A stretch of DNA of 47,565 bases from Metabacillus fastidiosus NBRC 101226 (GCF_001591625.1 NZ_BCVG01000021.1:1-47565), one strand, 5' to 3'; positions 7,658-15,548 are shown, numbered from the stretch's first letter. Program-made: numbers and translations. Notes: generated from the letters alone by a model not told the origin.

Positions 7658-7939
7658 TTACATAACTATATAATTAGTTATTAACCCTAAAATTACTGCC
7701 CCAACAATAAAAGCACCTATATGAATTAAAATCTTGTATCTCAGCTTAGTTTTTAATAAGAAATATAACTTAAAAGTAAAATAAAGTATTATCAAATCAA
7801 TAGGTGTTTTAATTAATGAAATAATAAATTTATTATTAATGTGGAAGTGTTCATAAATAAACTCCCTAAAAAAATAATTATTTGCTATACCAATAATAGA
7901 AAAAACGACTTGATAAACAAAAAACTTAAAGTGGTTCAC
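7658..7939 (-). CDS. Small membrane protein, unknown
   Basis: About 93 residues with three hydrophobic segments and basic loops. I place the start at GTG 7939, where GGGGAG lies 10 bases upstream; a TTG at 7948 also reads in frame but sits on top of the ribosome site. The sequence is rich in Phe, Ile and Tyr and ends in ITNYIVM. The overall four-helix-like, short hydrophobic layout loosely recalls GtrA-type flippase proteins, but it is shorter and I cannot assign it. It is flanked on both sides by full repeat units g and h. Confidence 0.6.
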   Translation of the reverse strand: MNHFKFFVYQVVFSIIGIANNYFFREFIYEHFHINNKFIISLIKTPIDLIILYFTFKLYFLLKTKLRYKILIHIGAFIVGAVILGLITNYIVM

Positions 7940-8018
7940 AAAATTCAATCTCCCCTATAATCAAATCTTGATTATATTCTTGTTTTCCTTCTTCTAACAA
8001 TATTACTTTACTAATTAT

Positions 8019-8103
8019 TCTTCTTCAACTAACCTGCCCCGTTAACACAATACGAAAAAGCATTCCTGCTTATTGCAGAAATGCACCCGTTAGTTGAACA
8101 AGA
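8019..8103 (+). repeat. Dispersed repeat copy h (full unit with embedded terminator)
   Basis: The left end TTCTTCAACTAACC and the right end GTTAGTTGAACAAGA can pair over 10 bases (TTCAACTAAC / GTTAGTTGAA). Between them lie two CCCGTTA cores and the hairpin GCATTCCTGC / GCAGAAATGC with a T-run on the minus strand. It sits 17 bases past the stop of the NIPSNAP gene. Confidence 0.8.
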
Positions 8104-8120
8104 TATGTATAATTTTTTGT

Positions 8121-8426
8121 TCACTCGAATACAGGTCGCATAAAGCTTCTCTCATAACTTAGAATACATTTCGTTTCCTCTGCAAATTTATAAGCTTCCT
8201 GACATTCGGCATCCAATACCATCTTTCCTCGGTACTCTTCATATGCTGCTAAACTAGGGAAAGTGAATAGGGCATAAGCAATATTATTAGCACCTTCATG
8301 TGGAAGGAAATAACCTTGATGTGTACCGCCTAATTTATTAACTAATCGAATCCACATCTTACCGTATTCTTCAAATTCCTTTACTTTATACGGGTCAATA
8401 ACATATTTCAGATAGCATGTAACCAT
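8121..8426 (-). CDS. NIPSNAP family protein
   Basis: A 101-residue dimeric alpha/beta-barrel-type protein. It starts MVTCYLKYVIDPYKVKEFEE and has GGTHQGYFLPHEGANNIAYALFTFPSLAAYEEYR, which is diagnostic of the NIPSNAP fold. The C-terminus carries ILSYERSFMRPV, again typical. Bacterial members are soluble and mostly uncharacterised; related ferredoxin-like barrels act on small metabolites. GGGGGGAG precedes the ATG. It is an isolated gene bounded by repeat copies h and i. Confidence 0.9.
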   Translation of the reverse strand: MVTCYLKYVIDPYKVKEFEEYGKMWIRLVNKLGGTHQGYFLPHEGANNIAYALFTFPSLAAYEEYRGKMVLDAECQEAYKFAEETKCILSYERSFMRPVFE

Positions 8427-8469
8427 CTTACTCCCCCCTAAAAAATCTATTTTTTCATCATAACATAAT

Positions 8470-8503
8470 ATTCGACTAACCTGCCCCGTTACTTTAATAA
8501 GAA
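8470..8503 (+). repeat. Dispersed repeat copy i (left-type)
   Basis: TTCGACTAACCTGCCCCGTT followed by ACTTTAATAAGAA, lying downstream of the minus-strand gene 8521-8733. Confidence 0.7.
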
Positions 8504-8520
8504 ATCACGGTTCAAAAATT

Positions 8521-8733
8521 CTATGTATCAATTTGTTTCTCTTTCTTCCATTTATAATAAGTATAAAATAATGTAATGATTGACACTGCAATGAGTGCAG
8601 TAATAAATACAATAGATAAAAACAGTGACAAATTATTTGAAAGTAATATCAATATTATTAAGGCAATCACCACTGGGATTTGTAATAAACTCCAAATAAA
8701 CTTCTTCTTATAATTTAATTTCCAATAAACCAA
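8521..8733 (-). CDS. Two-helix small membrane protein
   Basis: A 70-residue protein starting at TTG 8733, with AAGGAGG about 10 bases upstream. It has two hydrophobic segments (about 14-33 and 37-56) and basic ends (NYKKKF; YYKWKKEKQ), which predicts both termini inside. I know no specific family. The short length and orphan setting match the other repeat-flanked genes of this region. Confidence 0.6.
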   Translation of the reverse strand: MVYWKLNYKKKFIWSLLQIPVVIALIILILLSNNLSLFLSIVFITALIAVSIITLFYTYYKWKKEKQIDT

Positions 8734-8805
8734 ATCTACTGCACCTCCTTCTTTTTATATCACCATAAAAAACCATATTCCTCACTAAATTAGTTATGCA
8801 TCTAA

Positions 8806-8840
8806 TTGAACTAACCTACTCCGTTAGTCCAATAAGAAAC
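8806..8840 (+). repeat. Dispersed repeat copy j (left-type), last copy in the window
   Basis: TTGAACTAACCTACTCCGTTAG followed by TCCAATAAGAAAC. No further copy is seen to the right of this point. Confidence 0.65.
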
Positions 8841-8918
8841 AACTTTATTAGTACTTAACAAAAAAGACTGTAACATCTTGTCAACAGCCTTATCTCTTTC
8901 TCCACTTTTCAATATAAA

Positions 8919-9347
8919 TTAATTGCCCCATTTCTTAAAATCACGATTAAGGCGGGTCAGATTATTTTCCAGCTGCTTCAATTCCTCCTCTGTCCATTCC
9001 TGAAGTATTTCTTTATAAACAGCATAGCGGGCTTTCTGAACTTTTGTAAGGATATCCTGTCCTTCCGGCGTAATTTCCATCAGACTAATTCGTCCATTAT
9101 TAGGGTCAGGATAACGATGAATGTATTTCTTTGTTTCTAAAGCACCTACTTGCCTGCTTGCAGTTGAAATATTAAGCATTAGTTTTTCAGCGAGCACATT
9201 AATAGCTAAAGGACCATTTTCATCTAATTCACATAAAATTAAATATTCTGACCGATCCAGGCTTCCAAGACGCGGGCTATGTGCAGTTGTAAGACGAACG
9301 AGCAGGGCGATTTCATATTCTATTAACTGGAGCGGGTCTAGTTTCAC
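8919..9347 (-). CDS. MarR-family transcriptional regulator
   Basis: A 142-residue winged-helix protein from GTG 9347, with AAGGGGGAAG upstream. It contains the typical LTTAHSPRLGSLDRSEYLILCELDENGPLAINVLAEKL core. The recognition helix is around LNISTASRQVGALETKKYIHR and the wing is DPNNGRISLMEITPEGQDIL. It is a dimeric repressor by family. The ligand is unknown. AT-rich inverted repeats just upstream (9380-9410) suggest autoregulation. The neighbour kimA is downstream in the same direction but beyond a terminator. Confidence 0.9.
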   Translation of the reverse strand: MKLDPLQLIEYEIALLVRLTTAHSPRLGSLDRSEYLILCELDENGPLAINVLAEKLMLNISTASRQVGALETKKYIHRYPDPNNGRISLMEITPEGQDILTKVQKARYAVYKEILQEWTEEELKQLENNLTRLNRDFKKWGN

Positions 9348-9379
9348 TATACTTCCCCCTTATATAATATTAAGCATTC

Positions 9380-9410
9380 TGTTATGTAATAACTTCATTA
9401 TATAATAACA
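9380..9410. promoter_or_regulatory. Putative MarR operator
   Basis: Two related AT-rich boxes, GTTATGTAATAAC and ATTATATAATAAC, are separated by three bases upstream of the marR start. This is typical of MarR autoregulatory sites. Confidence 0.4.
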
Positions 9411-9429
9411 TTTTAATTCGTTTAAAATA

Positions 9430-9468
9430 AAAAGGAGTTAGAAGCACTTCCGCTTCCAAACTCCTTTT
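9430..9468 (-). terminator. Terminator after kimA
   Basis: Stem AAAAGGAGTT / AACTCCTTTT with an inner GAAGC / GCTTC pairing and TTTTTATTTT on the minus strand, 3 bases past the kimA stop. Confidence 0.85.
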
Positions 9469-9470
9469 AT

Positions 9471-11297
9471 TTATTTCTTCAAATGATAAGGCACTGTCGT
9501 AATAACGACATTTCTCTTATAAAGCAGGAATGTCTTAATGAGCAAACTCGATTGGTTATGCAAAATATTATGCCAGCCTTTTTTCGGTATAAACTGCGGG
9601 ATAACAACTGTTACTTGGTAGTTCGCTTCTCTCGCTTTATGTTCCACAGTATCAACAAACTTTGTAAGCGGCTGAATAATGCTGCGGTAATGAGAATGAA
9701 GCGTTACTAACCGGACATCAGGCTGCCACTGCTTCCATTTCTCTTTAAATCGCTTCTCTTCCTCCCTGTCAAATGCAACATAGACAGCAAGTATCTGATT
9801 AGGTGAAAGTGATTTTGCATACTTTAAAGAATTTTCCACAACATGTGTCATTCCAGCGACCGGAACGATAATGACATTTCCTTCAATCTGAAAAGACGGT
9901 TCACAAGTCGTCAATCTCAATTGCTCCCCTACCGCATCATAATGTTTCCTAATTGTATGGAACATATAAATGATGATAGGCAAGAAGATTAATACCGGCC
10001 ATATTTGCGGGAATTTCGTTAAAAAGAACATAATCGTTACAATAAAACTAATGATTGCACCGGTTGCATTAATCATCAGCTTTGGAATCCACCCTGCCGG
10101 TTTTTCACGCACCCATTTTACAATCATTCCGGTCTGTGACAATGTAAACGGAATGAATACTCCGACTGCATAAAGGGGAATAAGATGCTCTGTCTGCCCT
10201 TCAAATGCAATAATTAAAAGAATCGATGCTATACCGAGAATAATAATCCCATTTGAATATCCTAATCTGTCTCCCCTTATCGTAAACATCCTCGGGATAA
10301 ATTTATCTTTGGCAAGGTTAACAGCAAGCAGCGGAAAAGCGGAATATCCCGTATTCGCCGCTAAAATTAAAATTAGCGCTGTCGTTCCCTGAATAAAGAA
10401 ATACATGAAATTACGGCCAAATACACTTTCGGCAATCTGGGAAACGACTGTTACTTCTGCATTCGGAATAATGCTGTAATAATAAGCTAAATAAACGATT
10501 CCCGAAAACAGTACAGCGAGTAAAGATCCCATCGCAATTAATGTTTTAGCTGCATTATTAGGGGCAGGATGTTTAAAGTTAGGAATTGCATTTGAAATTG
10601 CTTCCACCCCTGTTAATGCCGAACTTCCGGAGGCAAATGCCCTTAGAAGTATAAATAAGCTAATTCCTGCTACTGGTGTACCGACTGGTGAATGTAAAAC
10701 TGGTGGAACCTGGCCTGTTGCAATTTTGTATAAGCCTACCGCAATTAATAAAAATAAAGCTGCAACAAATAAATAGACAGGATAAGCTAATACAGAAGCA
10801 GATTCGGTTACCCCTCTTAAATTTAAAATCGTCAGAAACACTACAAAAATAATCGCGATAAATACATTATATGGATGGAGTTCCGGAAAAGCGGATGTAA
10901 TCGCATCCGTACCTGCAGATACACTTACAGCTACTGTTAAAATGTAATCGACTAATAAAGAACCCCCAGCGATCAATCCCGAATTAACGCCTAAATTTTC
11001 TTTCGATACGACATATGCTCCTCCACCATGAGGGTAAGCGAAAATAATTTGTCTATAAGACAAAATCAGAGCAGTTAATAAAATTAGAACCCCGGCAGCA
11101 ATTGGAATAGAGTACCAAAATGCTGCTGCTCCAACTGTAATTAATACTAATAATATTTGTTCCGGTCCATATGCGACGGAAGATAAAGCATCAGATGAAA
11201 GAATCGCTAAAGCTTTTGTTTTATTAAGCTTCTGTTCTCCAAGTTCTGCTGATTGTAAAGGTCTTCCTATTAATAATCTCTTTATGGATGACATCAT
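9471..11297 (-). CDS. kimA: KimA-type high-affinity potassium uptake transporter
   Basis: A 608-residue APC-superfamily transporter, matching the size of B. subtilis KimA (YdaO). The start is set at ATG 11297 (MMSSIKRLLIGRPLQS), because a GTGG-rich ribosome site lies just upstream and the homologue begins the same way. About 12 membrane segments occupy residues 25-460. The family stretch KALAILSSDALSSVAYGPEQ lies near residue 30, and YPHGGGAYVVSKENLG near 90. The cytoplasmic C-terminal domain binds c-di-AMP in the known homologue. The enzyme imports K+ with protons. A c-di-AMP riboswitch with a terminator precedes it, giving double control by c-di-AMP. Confidence 0.93.
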   Translation of the reverse strand: MMSSIKRLLIGRPLQSAELGEQKLNKTKALAILSSDALSSVAYGPEQILLVLITVGAAAFWYSIPIAAGVLILLTALILSYRQIIFAYPHGGGAYVVSKENLGVNSGLIAGGSLLVDYILTVAVSVSAGTDAITSAFPELHPYNVFIAIIFVVFLTILNLRGVTESASVLAYPVYLFVAALFLLIAVGLYKIATGQVPPVLHSPVGTPVAGISLFILLRAFASGSSALTGVEAISNAIPNFKHPAPNNAAKTLIAMGSLLAVLFSGIVYLAYYYSIIPNAEVTVVSQIAESVFGRNFMYFFIQGTTALILILAANTGYSAFPLLAVNLAKDKFIPRMFTIRGDRLGYSNGIIILGIASILLIIAFEGQTEHLIPLYAVGVFIPFTLSQTGMIVKWVREKPAGWIPKLMINATGAIISFIVTIMFFLTKFPQIWPVLIFLPIIIYMFHTIRKHYDAVGEQLRLTTCEPSFQIEGNVIIVPVAGMTHVVENSLKYAKSLSPNQILAVYVAFDREEEKRFKEKWKQWQPDVRLVTLHSHYRSIIQPLTKFVDTVEHKAREANYQVTVVIPQFIPKKGWHNILHNQSSLLIKTFLLYKRNVVITTVPYHLKK

Positions 11298-11363
11298 CGA
11301 TTCCCACCACCACATTTTTATAGGTGTATAATTCCCTTTTTTCGAAATTTAAATCTTAAACAG

Positions 11364-11404
11364 AAAATGCCTGCAAGTCATCAAGAAATAGACCTGCAGG
11401 CATT
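11364..11404 (-). terminator. Riboswitch expression-platform terminator
   Basis: Stem AATGCCTGCAAGTC / GACCTGCAGGCATT (one wobble) followed on the minus strand by TTTTCTGTTT. It lies between the c-di-AMP aptamer and kimA. Confidence 0.8.
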
Positions 11405-11436
11405 AGAATTTTTTGCTCACAAGCTCCACCTTCCTT

Positions 11437-11570
11437 CTCATATAACGCTTACGAGGTTAGCTGTCGGATTCGGGCCATTTGAGTAGCCCTACCTAAGAAA
11501 GGATTCACCCCTTGGATTTTAAAAATCCAGTAAAATGGTTCCCCCGCACCAATGGTTTCAGCGATTTAGA
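11437..11570 (-). ncRNA. c-di-AMP riboswitch (ydaO-yuaA type)
   Basis: Read on the minus strand, the aptamer shows the conserved blocks in order: GCGGGGGAACC, GGGGTGAATCC, AGGTAGGGCTACTC, CCGAATCCGACAGCTAACC and CTCGTAAGCG. These are the diagnostic blocks of the ydaO class. The closing stem pairs TCGCT with AAGCG. By known biology, ligand binding favours the terminator at 11364-11404 and shuts off kimA when c-di-AMP is high (potassium replete). Confidence 0.96.
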
Positions 11571-11579
11571 AATTTGAAA

Positions 11580-12136
11580 CTGTGATTATATTACTCCTCT
11601 ATTTTTCAAATGTAAATAATTTTTTTCATTAGCCGAGCATATTTTTTTTCTCCCTTTTTCTCTCTTTCTAAATTATCCAACGATTCGCTCTCCTACCTAT
11701 TTCTCCTTATCAGGAACATCAATGGCAGCACCCATTTGTACAATAGTTGTCGCATAATTTCAGAGAAACGGCTATTTAGATGCTGCTAAATTAAAGGAAA
11801 AGTACATCTGAATCAAAAGGCTGATTAGGGAATTGTTTAGTGACAATAAGTTGTTCCGTTAAAGGTCCATTTTCTAGAAAAACGAATCGTAGAAAAGATA
11901 GAATAAAACAACTTAAAATCCGATTTAAGGGGGCATTCTCTCTTTTCGTGCTACTTTTAAAATTTTTTCCTTCAATCGAAAAAAACTATGAATCACATTC
12001 CAACTGAAATGTAATCCATAGTTCCTTAAGTTAATGACACTGATTACCAAAGCGGTTTTGCTTCGGAATCTACTCTTTTACTGTAAATTATATCCATGGT
12101 CTTTATTCTTTTAATTTCTCCTCCTGTGAAAGAGCA
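11580..12136. other. Gene-free interval with decayed sequence
   Basis: About 550 bases with no credible gene on either strand. A short imperfect hairpin around 11986-12033 (AACTATG...CATAGTT) could be a terminator. A minus-strand promoter for the riboswitch transcript should lie near 11580-11650, which is strongly AT-rich, but I cannot fix the hexamers. Confidence 0.45.
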
Positions 12137-12277
12137 CTACCCGCTGGAAATTCTTCTAAAGAATGCATGGCAAATCTTGGATTGGGATAAGTTGATCGAG
12201 CCGCCACCAATCACACCAATTTTGAGGATTTCCATGATTTTGCCGATAGTTGCCTTGGCATTTAAGCAGCCTTCCAT
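12137..12277 (-). pseudogene. 46-codon fragment with dinucleotide-binding motif (oxidoreductase remnant)
   Basis: The frame encodes LKIGVIGGGSINLS, which looks like the start of a Rossmann-type NAD(P)-binding domain (GxGxxS/G after a beta strand). It then stops at TAG after 20 more residues. There is no ribosome site at the ATG. It is probably the broken N-terminus of a dehydrogenase next to the ABC exporter operon. A chance frame cannot be excluded. Confidence 0.35.
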
Positions 12278-12340
12278 GTCATAGCAAATGTATTATCGCA
12301 GTGACTAATAATTGATATGGCTAATCCGATAATGGTGTAT

Positions 12341-13090
12341 TTACCCTAACTTGCGTTTAAATTCTTTACTGGCGAAGAAGTAAGCGATGACCATGATGCC
12401 GACGCACCAGGCAAGCGCGATCCAGATACTGTTGCCAACAGACCCTTCATACAAGAGGGCACGCATCGCATTCACGATTGAAGTCACGGGCTGGTTCTCA
12501 GCGAACACACGGACAATTTTAGGCATGGTCTCAGTAGGGACAAAGGCCGAGCTGATAAACGGCAGGAAAATCAGTGGGTAGGAGTAGGCTGTCGCCCCTT
12601 CCATAGACCCCGCTGTTAATCCGGGAATGATCGCCAGCCATGTCAGTGCCAGCGTAAACAGCGCGAGTATCCCAGCTACCGCGAGCCAATCCAGGATATT
12701 AGCGTTGGAACGGAAGCCCATCAAGAGTGCTACGAGGATAATCACCACGACAGTAAGTGCATTGGAAACAAGCGAGATCAACACGTGAGCCCACAATACC
12801 GACGAGCGCTTGATAGGCATGGTAATGAAACGCGCCATCAGCCCGCTCTTTACATCTGTAAACAGTCGCACGGAAGTGTAAGCAACGCCGGATGCGATAG
12901 CCATCAGCAAGATTCCCGGTAATAAATAATTGACGTAGTTGTCCGTACCTGTCTCTATGGCACCACCAAATACGTAGACAAACAGCAGCAGCATCATAAT
13001 CGGCGTAATTGCCACAGTGATAATCGTATCTGGGCTGCGCATGATATTGCGCATTAAACGCCCTAGTAATACCCCTGTTTTACTTTTCAT
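12341..13090 (-). CDS. ABC-2 type exporter permease (DrrB-like)
   Basis: A 249-residue protein with six hydrophobic segments and the ABC-2 permease layout. The N-terminus RLMRNIMRSPDTIITVAITPIMMLLLFVYVFGG is typical, and the late region ENQPVTSIVNAMRALLYEG is a family hallmark. It abuts the ATPase gene (the next base after its stop), so the two form one exporter, probably as a dimer of each. DrrAB-like pairs export drugs, lipids or peptides. The G+C content is visibly higher than in flanking genes, which suggests acquisition together with the ATPase, DUF1048 and PadR genes. Confidence 0.9.
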   Translation of the reverse strand: MKSKTGVLLGRLMRNIMRSPDTIITVAITPIMMLLLFVYVFGGAIETGTDNYVNYLLPGILLMAIASGVAYTSVRLFTDVKSGLMARFITMPIKRSSVLWAHVLISLVSNALTVVVIILVALLMGFRSNANILDWLAVAGILALFTLALTWLAIIPGLTAGSMEGATAYSYPLIFLPFISSAFVPTETMPKIVRVFAENQPVTSIVNAMRALLYEGSVGNSIWIALAWCVGIMVIAYFFASKEFKRKLG

Positions 13091-13852
13091 TTACATCTCC
13101 TCCTTTTTACCGATGATCGCGAGGAAGATTTCCTCCAATGTCGGCTGCTTCTCGATGTACTCCACTTTCGCTGGCGGGAACATCTCTTTGAGTTCAGTAA
13201 GAGTACCAGTCGTGATGATTTTTCCACCATGCAGGATGGCGATACGGTCTGCCAGTTGCTCTGCTTCCTCCAAATACTGGGTCGTCAGCAAGATCGTCGT
13301 GCCGCCACCAGCAAGCTCCTTAATGGTATCCCAGACTTCAATCCGCGCTTCGGGGTCAAGTCCTGTCGTCGGTTCGTCGAGAAAAATGACTGCTGGCGTC
13401 CCGATCAGGCTCATGGCGATGTCAAGCCGGCGCTTCATCCCTCCGGAATATTTGTCTGCCCGACGGTTGGCCGCATCGGTCAGGCTGAACCTTGTAAGCA
13501 GATTGTCGGCGACTTGAGCGGGATTGGAAACTCCCCGCAACTTGGCGATCATCATCAGGTTTTCCCGCCCGGTGAGCATGCCGTCTAAAGCTGCGAACTG
13601 CCCTGTCAGGCTAATGCTCTGGCGAACATGATCCGGTTGACGCTGGACGTCAAAGCCGCAAATACCTACTTCACCGCCATCGGCCTTCATCAGCGTCGAG
13701 AGGATGTTGACCGTCGTCGTCTTGCCAGCTCCATTTGAGCCCAGCAGTGCGAAAATTTCGCCACGCCACACCTCAAAATCCACCCCCTTTAAGACTTCCT
13801 TGTCTTTAAAGGATTTTTTTAACCCTTTTACAGAAATCGCTGCATTTATCAT
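13091..13852 (-). CDS. ABC transporter ATP-binding protein (DrrA-like)
   Basis: A 253-residue ATPase. Walker A is LGSNGAGKTTTVN (about 36-48), the signature is YSGGMKRRLDIAMSL, and Walker B is VIFLDEPTTGLD followed by the H-loop region. The C-terminal tail (KVEYIEKQPTLEEIFLAIIGKKEEM) is short compared with full DrrA proteins of about 320 residues, so the extra C-terminal regulatory domain is missing. It drives the adjacent ABC-2 permease. AAGGAGGAAAAAATT precedes the ATG. The gene lies downstream of PadR and DUF1048 genes, a common Firmicutes arrangement for inducible exporters. Confidence 0.93.
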   Translation of the reverse strand: MINAAISVKGLKKSFKDKEVLKGVDFEVWRGEIFALLGSNGAGKTTTVNILSTLMKADGGEVGICGFDVQRQPDHVRQSISLTGQFAALDGMLTGRENLMMIAKLRGVSNPAQVADNLLTRFSLTDAANRRADKYSGGMKRRLDIAMSLIGTPAVIFLDEPTTGLDPEARIEVWDTIKELAGGGTTILLTTQYLEEAEQLADRIAILHGGKIITTGTLTELKEMFPPAKVEYIEKQPTLEEIFLAIIGKKEEM

Positions 13853-13932
13853 AATTTTTTCCTCCTTATAAAAGCGCCTTGCGGAGCTAGATTATCTATA
13901 CCGCTCTATTTAGTAAGACTGATAATCTGTAT

Positions 13933-14003
13933 CACTTAGTACCTAGTTGAAAAATAACTGAATAGCGAAGATGGCAATTCACATTTTAAACCAGCTATTC
14001 AGT
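13933..14003 (-). promoter_or_regulatory. Weak terminator/attenuator plus PadR-like box before exporter genes
   Basis: Arms ACTGAATAGC (13957-13966) and GCTATTCAGT (13994-14003) form a long-looped hairpin followed on the minus strand by TATTTTT. Next to it, CACTTAGTACCTAG (13933-13946) resembles the CTTAGTACTAAG boxes in front of the padR gene. The exporter pair may therefore have its own controlled promoter. Confidence 0.45.
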
Positions 14004-14021
14004 CGGTATTATTTATTGAAT

Positions 14022-14363
14022 TTATTTTTTTCCCAATTGCTTCATGATACTCTGATTCAAATCTTCACGATACTTGGCGACATAGGTTTTAGCGTTTGCC
14101 ACTAGTTCGTCGGCAAAGGACGCCACGTCGTCCCCAGTGATTTCTAGCACTTGTCTGCCTTCCGCTGCACCGGCTTCGAACAACTCGATTAATTCATACT
14201 GCATGTGCAACATATCCATCCCGTTGCCCGCTGAGAAATTCCACATGTAGTTTTGAATTTTCTTAAATACAAACTCGTAGTCCTTTGGAAGGGCTTCAAC
14301 CCGTGCCATCATCATCTTATACTCTTTTTTATCACCAATCATTTTTTTGAATATTTCCAACAT
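14022..14363 (-). CDS. DUF1048 family protein
   Basis: A 113-residue helical soluble protein with MLEIFKKMIGDKKEYKMMMARVEALPKDYEFVFKKIQNYMW and a C-terminal FADELVANAKTYVAKYREDLN, as in DUF1048. These proteins are nearly always encoded between a PadR regulator and a DrrAB-type ABC exporter, as here. Their role is unknown; a regulatory or adaptor function is inferred from context only. Lys-rich helices dominate and there is no membrane segment. Confidence 0.85.
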   Translation of the reverse strand: MLEIFKKMIGDKKEYKMMMARVEALPKDYEFVFKKIQNYMWNFSAGNGMDMLHMQYELIELFEAGAAEGRQVLEITGDDVASFADELVANAKTYVAKYREDLNQSIMKQLGKK

Positions 14364-14434
14364 GTTATTTTTCCTCCTTTTTTATAACGCTGAACACGAC
14401 ACTCCAAAAATATCAGACGGAATATTTTATGAAG

Positions 14435-14755
14435 CTAAATGGACTTCAAGACGTTGATTTTTGATGATACAAAATCCCATTTTTCCCAAAACAACTCAAG
14501 TTCCTGGCGGCCAGCCTCATTAAGTGAGTAAAACTTGCGGGGAGGCCCCATATCTGACGGTTTTTTTTCTATGTTCACTAGTTTTTTCTTTTCTAATCGC
14601 ACAAGGATAGTGTAGACTGTCCCTTCCACGACTTCTGTAAACCCAAGCTCGTTCAGGCGACGAGTAATCTCATAGCCATAAGTTTCATGGCGGCTGATGA
14701 TTTCCAGCACACAGCCTTCCAGCGCACCCTTCAGCATTTCAGTTAAATTTTCCAT
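14435..14755 (-). CDS. PadR-family transcriptional regulator
   Basis: A 106-residue winged-helix repressor. The start is set at ATG 14755 (MENLTEMLKGALEGCVLEII), because GAGGAGG lies 8 bases before it. A longer frame up to 14845 runs through the operator palindrome and is unlikely to be translated. The HTH contains HETYGYEITRRLNELGF, VEGTVYTILVRLEKKKLV and the wing PSDMGPPRKFYSLNEAGRQEL, all family hallmarks. It probably represses its own operon (DUF1048 and the ABC exporter) and is released by a toxic compound. Confidence 0.92.
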   Translation of the reverse strand: MENLTEMLKGALEGCVLEIISRHETYGYEITRRLNELGFTEVVEGTVYTILVRLEKKKLVNIEKKPSDMGPPRKFYSLNEAGRQELELFWEKWDFVSSKINVLKSI

Positions 14756-14798
14756 GTTCAGAGCCTCCTCTATGTTGTCTGACTTGTATTCAGTACAA

Positions 14799-14902
14799 CT
14801 TAGTACTAAGGGGAATTTTTTACTTAATAGCTTTTTGTAAATCAATCTATTAAGTATTACTTATTACGGGTATATTGTAACACTTAGTAGTAAGGGTGTC
14901 AA
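14799..14902 (-). promoter_or_regulatory. Promoter and operators of the PadR/exporter operon
   Basis: On the minus strand TTGACA (14902-14897), a 17-base spacer and TACAAT (14879-14874) form a near-consensus sigma-A promoter. The spacer contains CTTACTACTAAG, and a perfect palindrome CTTAGTACTAAG lies downstream at 14799-14810, with a further related box near 14849-14865. This is the layout expected of an autorepressed operon. Confidence 0.75.
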
Positions 14903-15036
14903 ATATTTTTGCAACCTCACTACTCAGCGTGGAAATGGAAAATCGAACTATTTACATCCTTTGTTATGTTAATATTTAGGGAACAGGAATTTCCAAAGGT
15001 ATATTAAGAGATATTTTATAAAAAGGGGATGGATTA

Positions 15037-15304
15037 ATGAAGAGATTATTATTGCAGTTTTGTTAATTATTCTTTTATCAGCCTGTACAGAAAATACAGG
15101 TACTCCCATTGAACTGAATGAGAATAATATAAATCAATATAAAAAACAACACTAATTTTAATTTTTATGGATTTGAACTAAAATATTGGACTATTCACCA
15201 AGTATTGTGAATGCTGATGGTTCTAAAATTGAAAAAGGACAAGAACTTATGTTGGAATTCCTAAAAGAAGATTTTAACCTCGGTTCTAAAAAGAATAATT
15301 TGTA
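15037..15304 (+). pseudogene. Frameshifted small lipoprotein gene
   Basis: A ribosome site (AAAAGGGGATGG) and ATG at 15037 are followed by a frame broken after a few codons. In the shifted frame it reads IIIAVLLIILLSACTENTGT, a clear lipoprotein signal with lipobox LSAC. After a stop and a further shift, the frame continues as DYSPSIVNADGSKIEKGQEL and ends at 15304. At least two indels are needed to restore one gene. This is a decayed exported lipoprotein gene of unknown family. Confidence 0.6.
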
Positions 15305-15548
15305 AAATTCGATTTTTTTAAATGGAAGGTGGTTTTTATTAAATAGCAAATGCTTCTTTATTTGTTCGGAATTTTGTGTAGACATTAAATTTTCTTCCCT
15401 GCATTTATATAGTTATGGTTAAAATGCACAGATGAATTTAAAAAGATGCCTAAAAATGTGGAAGATAGGATAAATTTTATCAAGAATTCATGATATACAA
15501 TTTAAAAAGTTCCCTATCGAAGCAGTGAGAAAAATTGGGAATGAAAGC

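Noticed and set aside
627-8840. Bona fide integron
   Set aside because: No integron integrase is seen, only some repeat ends match the RYYYAAC / GTTRRRY pair, and several genes have their own promoter. Kept only as a cassette-like hypothesis.
14756-14845. Longer N-terminus of the first PadR protein
   Set aside because: The extra codons cover the operator palindrome and have no ribosome site, while GAGGAGG fits the ATG at 14755.
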